DNA from: an uncultured Lachnospiraceae bacterium
Lineage (GTDB): Bacteria > Bacillota > Clostridia > Lachnospirales > Lachnospiraceae
Direction: 5' to 3'
NCBI GenBank assembly: GCA_945485625.1
Contig: CALYSH010000052.1
Location: 1 to 8,055, forward strand
DNA: 8,055 bases
Within the stretch, counting starts at the first letter, position 1. Every line of letters starts with the position of its first letter. Below are positions 6,601 to 8,055 of this stretch, piece by piece. A program made the position numbers and the translations under genes. The notes beneath the pieces were generated by a model, which saw only the letters and a list, made by a program, of their open reading frames with translations, was not told where the DNA came from and searched no databases.

Positions 6601-6674
6601 CGGCGGTGCTGCTTTCCGTTCTTTTGGGGGGCATTTTCCTGCACAGAAAAAAATTGAAGAAAAAGGCGTTATAA
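3615..6674 (+). CDS. Membrane-anchored extracellular GLUG-repeat protein with coiled-coil insertion
   Basis: From GTG 3615 the product is 1019 residues (1016 from ATG 3624). A signal peptide has basic residues (RMHRK) and a hydrophobic core, with likely cleavage after SALA near residue 32. Residues 50-145 form an N-terminal beta domain (FDGRHHTIYGL at 104-114). GLUG repeats at 151-327 each read G-G-[IV]-[AV]-G-x(3)-G-x-[IV]-x(2)-C. A helical region at 329-570 has heptads at about 362-443, 461-499 and 508-569. More GLUG repeats lie at 604-741, then a C-terminal beta-rich domain at 800-980. The protein ends in a TM helix (about 986-1008) and RKKLKKK, so it is a type I membrane protein facing outward. 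There is no LPXTG. GLUG repeats are known from bacterial surface and protease-linked proteins and are thought to form beta-solenoids. No enzyme domain is seen. The overlap with the exporter suggests a dedicated partner; its function is unknown. Confidence 0.88.
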   Translation: MSRMHRKSLIRGLSAGLAFLLLLCTFPLSALAGEEAVAEDKLPQRIQRRFLYIENVDDLLQFARDCKMADYSENLRVFLKADLYLDECTASGEFEGITSFAGCFDGRHHTIYGLKQTEGSEALGLFHYIEEGATVCNLTVTGEISSSDSQNHIGGIAGMNSGTIRNCRFVGHVNGTGISGGVVGLNGEKGKVTGCESSGSVNGIHSVGGIAGYNRGIIVDCINGAEVNSGTDWMDLESDNDMSASLSGILGQVRESMEDSTDFGGVAGFSDGVIQRCENKGTVGYSHAGRNVGGIVGRQSGQVMGCRNSGSVYGKQDIGGIVGQFEPRKAFEDAGELDEMLSELHEEMNHLLDDMGAMGDTFHTDFQELNQSAKDASDTAKKMGDEMIDVIQGNVNVINELSDRVDFCMKHFGKASDSLNVALDYAEQMQKHLNQLMDDIEEALPDEEDRRWGEIEIPDNISSDLDRVSENAEKMNHALQEAGRELKCITDYLDSLQQLKAVNLSPEFDQNADRLKKQLDHISDVAGRLEDNTYDYSRILEEDLRDINDKTYEISTLLTYKVDNLEALLGGEDIIVDLSTPDCEEEEASGVSDCVNSGVINGDRNVGGIAGTVGVEATESDRTNKISIGNKYVARAILRGCKNEGFLTVKHENAGGIVGNLELGYLYDCQGAGRIQSDQGNHLGGIAGMSRGTIDSCSFSGVLRGKKCVGGIAGQGTKISNCYSMAGLLEGEGWIGAIAGQDLEEDAGQGDVTIARETMKERFTENYYVGDSLYGINGVSYRSCAEAISYEELMEREDVPELFANLNVTFLDEQEQVVYTRQLPYGSDLALLEYPDLGADHGDYMEWEGLIGEALECNLVLQAVETANVTTLASTETEAGKPLALVSGVFTRKALLHAEYYTGPLPGEAEGCEAYAYTVRGEYASLNGNSVTPIRLYRPGKGMVTVYGLRNGRWEKLPSHAIGSYEEVELIGEEGTFCLVYIKERNLLLTYAVFAAAVLLSVLLGGIFLHRKKLKKKAL
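4065..4595 (+). repeat. GLUG repeat block 1 (protein-level repeats)
   Basis: Residues 151-327 of the GLUG protein contain six copies. They start at GGIAGMNSGTIRNC (154), GGVVGLNGEKGKVTGC (180), GGIAGYNRGIIVDC (208), GGVAGFSDGVIQRC (264), GGIVGRQSGQVMGC (293) and the partial GGIVGQFEP (319). Spacing is about 25-30 residues except for a 30-residue longer gap before the fourth, which holds a polar stretch around 228-262. The first five complete copies end in a cysteine. The sixth lacks its second half and passes straight into the helical region. Confidence 0.85.
4698..5321 (+). other. Coiled-coil insertion between the two GLUG blocks
   Basis: Residues 362-569 are free of GLUG repeats and rich in Asp, Glu, Lys, Gln, Leu and Met. 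A 4-3 hydrophobic pattern runs through F362, F366, L369, A373, A376, A380, M383, M387, V390, with a stutter near L401/V405. It then continues through F412, A415, L419, A422, A426, M429, L433, L436, I440. A second run is I461, L465, V468, A472, M475, L479, A482, L486, I489, L493, L496. A third begins F508, A512, L515, L519, I522. Two breaks (PDEEDRRWGEIEIPDN at 445-460 and a segment around NLSPEF, 503-508) suggest three helices able to fold as a hairpin or bundle outside the membrane. Confidence 0.75.
5424..5837 (+). repeat. GLUG repeat block 2 (protein-level repeats)
   Basis: After the coiled coil, residues 604-741 resume the same repeat: GGIAGTVG (607), GGIVGNLELGYLYDC (655), GGIAGMSRGTIDSC (684), GGIAGQGTKISNC (710) and a degenerate GAIAGQ (736). 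Just before it, VSDCVNSGVINGDRNV (591-606) reads like the second half of a repeat. It would complete the half-repeat left open at GGIVGQFEP before the insertion. Confidence 0.83.
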
Positions 6675-6680
6675 TCCTTC

Positions 6681-6709
6681 TTTTCATTTCGTCTCTCCTG
6701 TGGTATAAT
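6681..6709 (+). promoter_or_regulatory. glyA promoter
   Basis: TGGTATAAT (6701-6709) is a perfect extended -10 with TATAAT at 6704-6709. TTTTCA (6681-6686), four of six matches to the -35 consensus, lies 17 bp upstream. Transcription would start near 6716 and give a leader of about 55 nt. glyA can therefore be expressed independently of the upstream membrane operon. No terminator is seen in 6675-6700, so some read-through from the GLUG gene is possible. Confidence 0.7.
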
Positions 6710-6734
6710 GAGCGGGAATATTGATTGAAATGTT

Positions 6735-6762
6735 TTGGAGTTTTAATAAAATCCCAAGGAGG
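6735..6762 (+). promoter_or_regulatory. glyA Shine-Dalgarno with adjacent weak hairpin
   Basis: A full AAGGAGG (6756-6762) lies 8 nt before the ATG at 6771 and fixes the start. Just upstream, TTGGAGTTTT (6735-6744) can pair with AAAATCCCAA (6748-6757) across a 3-nt loop, with one A-C mismatch and one G-U pair. Its last two bases fall in the Shine-Dalgarno. The stem is mostly A-U and probably has only a modest effect on translation. No known riboswitch is seen in this short leader. Confidence 0.55.
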
Positions 6763-6770
6763 AATAAAGA

Positions 6771-8009
6771 ATGTATTCATTGGACGAAGTGAGAAAAGTG
6801 GACCCCGAAATTGCCCAGGCCATCGTGGATGAGCAGGAAAGACAGAACAGCCATATTGAGCTGATCGCATCCGAAAACTGGGTGAGCAAGGCAGTAATGG
6901 CTGCCATGGGAAGCCCCCTGACCAATAAGTACGCGGAAGGATATCCCGGAAAGAGATATTATGGCGGATGCGACTGCGTTGATGTAGTAGAAAACCTTGC
7001 CATTGAGAGAGCAAAGGAGTTGTTTGGCTGTGACTATGCAAATGTGCAGCCTCATTCCGGTGCACAGGCAAATATGGCCGTTCAGTTTGCGGTATGTAAG
7101 CCCGGTGATACCATTATGGGCATGAACCTGGACCATGGCGGACATCTGACCCACGGTTCACCGGTAAATATGTCCGGAAAGTATTTTCATATTGTACCTT
7201 ACGGCGTAAATGACGATGGCTTTATCGATTATGACGAGCTGAGAAGAATTGCATTGGAAGCAAAGCCCAAGATGATTATTGCAGGTGCTTCCGCATATGC
7301 CCGTACCATTGACTTCAAGAAACTCCGTGAGGTGGCAGACGAGGTAGGCGCTGTACTTATGGTAGATATGGCGCATATTGCAGGTCTGGTGGCAGCAGGC
7401 CTTCATCCCAGCCCCATTCCCTACGCTGATGTGGTAACCACCACCACGCATAAGACCTTAAGAGGTCCCAGAGGCGGTCTGATTCTCTGCAACAAGGAAG
7501 CAGCAGAGAAGTACAACTTCAATAAGGCCATTTTCCCCGGTATCCAGGGAGGTCCTTTGATGCATGTAATCGCTGCGAAGGCAGTCTGCTTCAAGGAGGC
7601 CCTCAGCGATGAGTTCAAGACCTATCAGAAGAATATTGCAGATAACGCACAGGCTCTTTGCAAGGGACTTATGAGCAGAGGAATTAAGATCGTATCCGGC
7701 GGTACCGACAATCATTTGATGCTGGTAGATTTGACCAATTTCGGTTTGACCGGTAAGGCTGTAGAGAAGCTGTTGGATCAGGCGCATATTACCTGTAACA
7801 AGAACACCATTCCAAACGATCCCCAGTCTCCTTTTGTAACCAGCGGTGTCCGTCTGGGTACTCCTGCAGTTACCAGCAGAGGTATGAATACTGCGGATAT
7901 GGATCGTATTGCTGAGGCGATCGCAATGGTAATCAAGGGTGGCGAAGAGAAAATTCCTGAGGCAAGAGCAATTGTTCAGGAGCTTACCGATAAGTATCCT
8001 TTGATTTAG
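6771..8009 (+). CDS. glyA: Serine hydroxymethyltransferase
   Basis: The 412-residue product is the normal bacterial length. It is a cytoplasmic PLP enzyme that converts serine and tetrahydrofolate to glycine and 5,10-methylene-tetrahydrofolate, the main one-carbon supply for purines, thymidylate and methionine. Diagnostic motifs are present in order: IELIASENWVS near the N-terminus, EGYPGKRYYGG, QPHSGAQANMAV, VDMAHIAGLVAAG with the PLP-ring Asp199 and His202, and VVTTTTHKTLRGPRGG with Lys228 as the PLP Schiff-base residue (E. coli Lys229 equivalent). Near the C-terminus, SGVRLGTPAVTSRGM is the usual conserved end. The reading frame is complete with no missing catalytic residue. It has its own promoter and strong Shine-Dalgarno and is on the same strand as the exporter operon without functional relation to it. 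The 46 bp after its stop show no convincing terminator before the window ends. Confidence 0.98.
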   Translation: MYSLDEVRKVDPEIAQAIVDEQERQNSHIELIASENWVSKAVMAAMGSPLTNKYAEGYPGKRYYGGCDCVDVVENLAIERAKELFGCDYANVQPHSGAQANMAVQFAVCKPGDTIMGMNLDHGGHLTHGSPVNMSGKYFHIVPYGVNDDGFIDYDELRRIALEAKPKMIIAGASAYARTIDFKKLREVADEVGAVLMVDMAHIAGLVAAGLHPSPIPYADVVTTTTHKTLRGPRGGLILCNKEAAEKYNFNKAIFPGIQGGPLMHVIAAKAVCFKEALSDEFKTYQKNIADNAQALCKGLMSRGIKIVSGGTDNHLMLVDLTNFGLTGKAVEKLLDQAHITCNKNTIPNDPQSPFVTSGVRLGTPAVTSRGMNTADMDRIAEAIAMVIKGGEEKIPEARAIVQELTDKYPLI

Positions 8010-8055
8010 TTTTCAAATATGTATATTTCAGCCCAAAGGCTCCCATTTGTGTGTG

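Noticed and set aside
8030..8041. Inverted repeat AGCC-CAAA-GGCT shortly after the glyA stop
   Set aside because: Only 4 bp of stem and no T-run before the window ends, so it cannot be called a terminator.

Overview
The window looks like chromosome from a Gram-positive anaerobe of the Clostridia, most probably Lachnospiraceae. The evidence is moderate GC with AT-rich spacers, purine-rich Shine-Dalgarno sequences, a GLUG-repeat surface protein held by a signal peptide and a C-terminal anchor, and the style of the serine hydroxymethyltransferase and PAP2 proteins. The assignment rests on family resemblance, not on a database search.

Layout. On the minus strand at the left edge is the start of a PAP2-type membrane lipid phosphatase (1-169), cut off by the window end. 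To its right, also on the minus strand, is a TetR-family repressor gene (335-886), with an AT-rich tandem hairpin between the two that probably ends tetR transcription. A 237-bp divergent spacer (887-1123) holds a candidate TetR operator (inverted and direct repeats, 936-975), a minus-strand promoter for tetR, weaker plus-strand promoter candidates, and a 14-bp stem-loop in the leader of the next gene. On the plus strand follow a 12-TM MMPL/RND-type exporter (1124-3631) and, overlapping its 3' end by 17 bp, a membrane-anchored extracellular protein of about 1019 residues (3615-6674). That protein has GLUG repeats in two blocks separated by a long heptad-repeat coiled coil. After a short spacer with its own strong promoter comes glyA (6771-8009), a separate housekeeping gene.

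How the genes may work together. The divergent TetR probably represses itself and perhaps the exporter operon in response to a hydrophobic ligand. The exporter and GLUG/coiled-coil protein are translationally coupled and so probably made together. My inference is that they form one envelope machine: a proton-driven RND pump with short extracellular loops, and a partner that supplies a long helical rod and a beta-solenoid outside the membrane. This pair is the best candidate in the window for an undescribed system. glyA (one-carbon and glycine metabolism) shows no functional link, and the PAP2 gene only a suggestive one through lipids.
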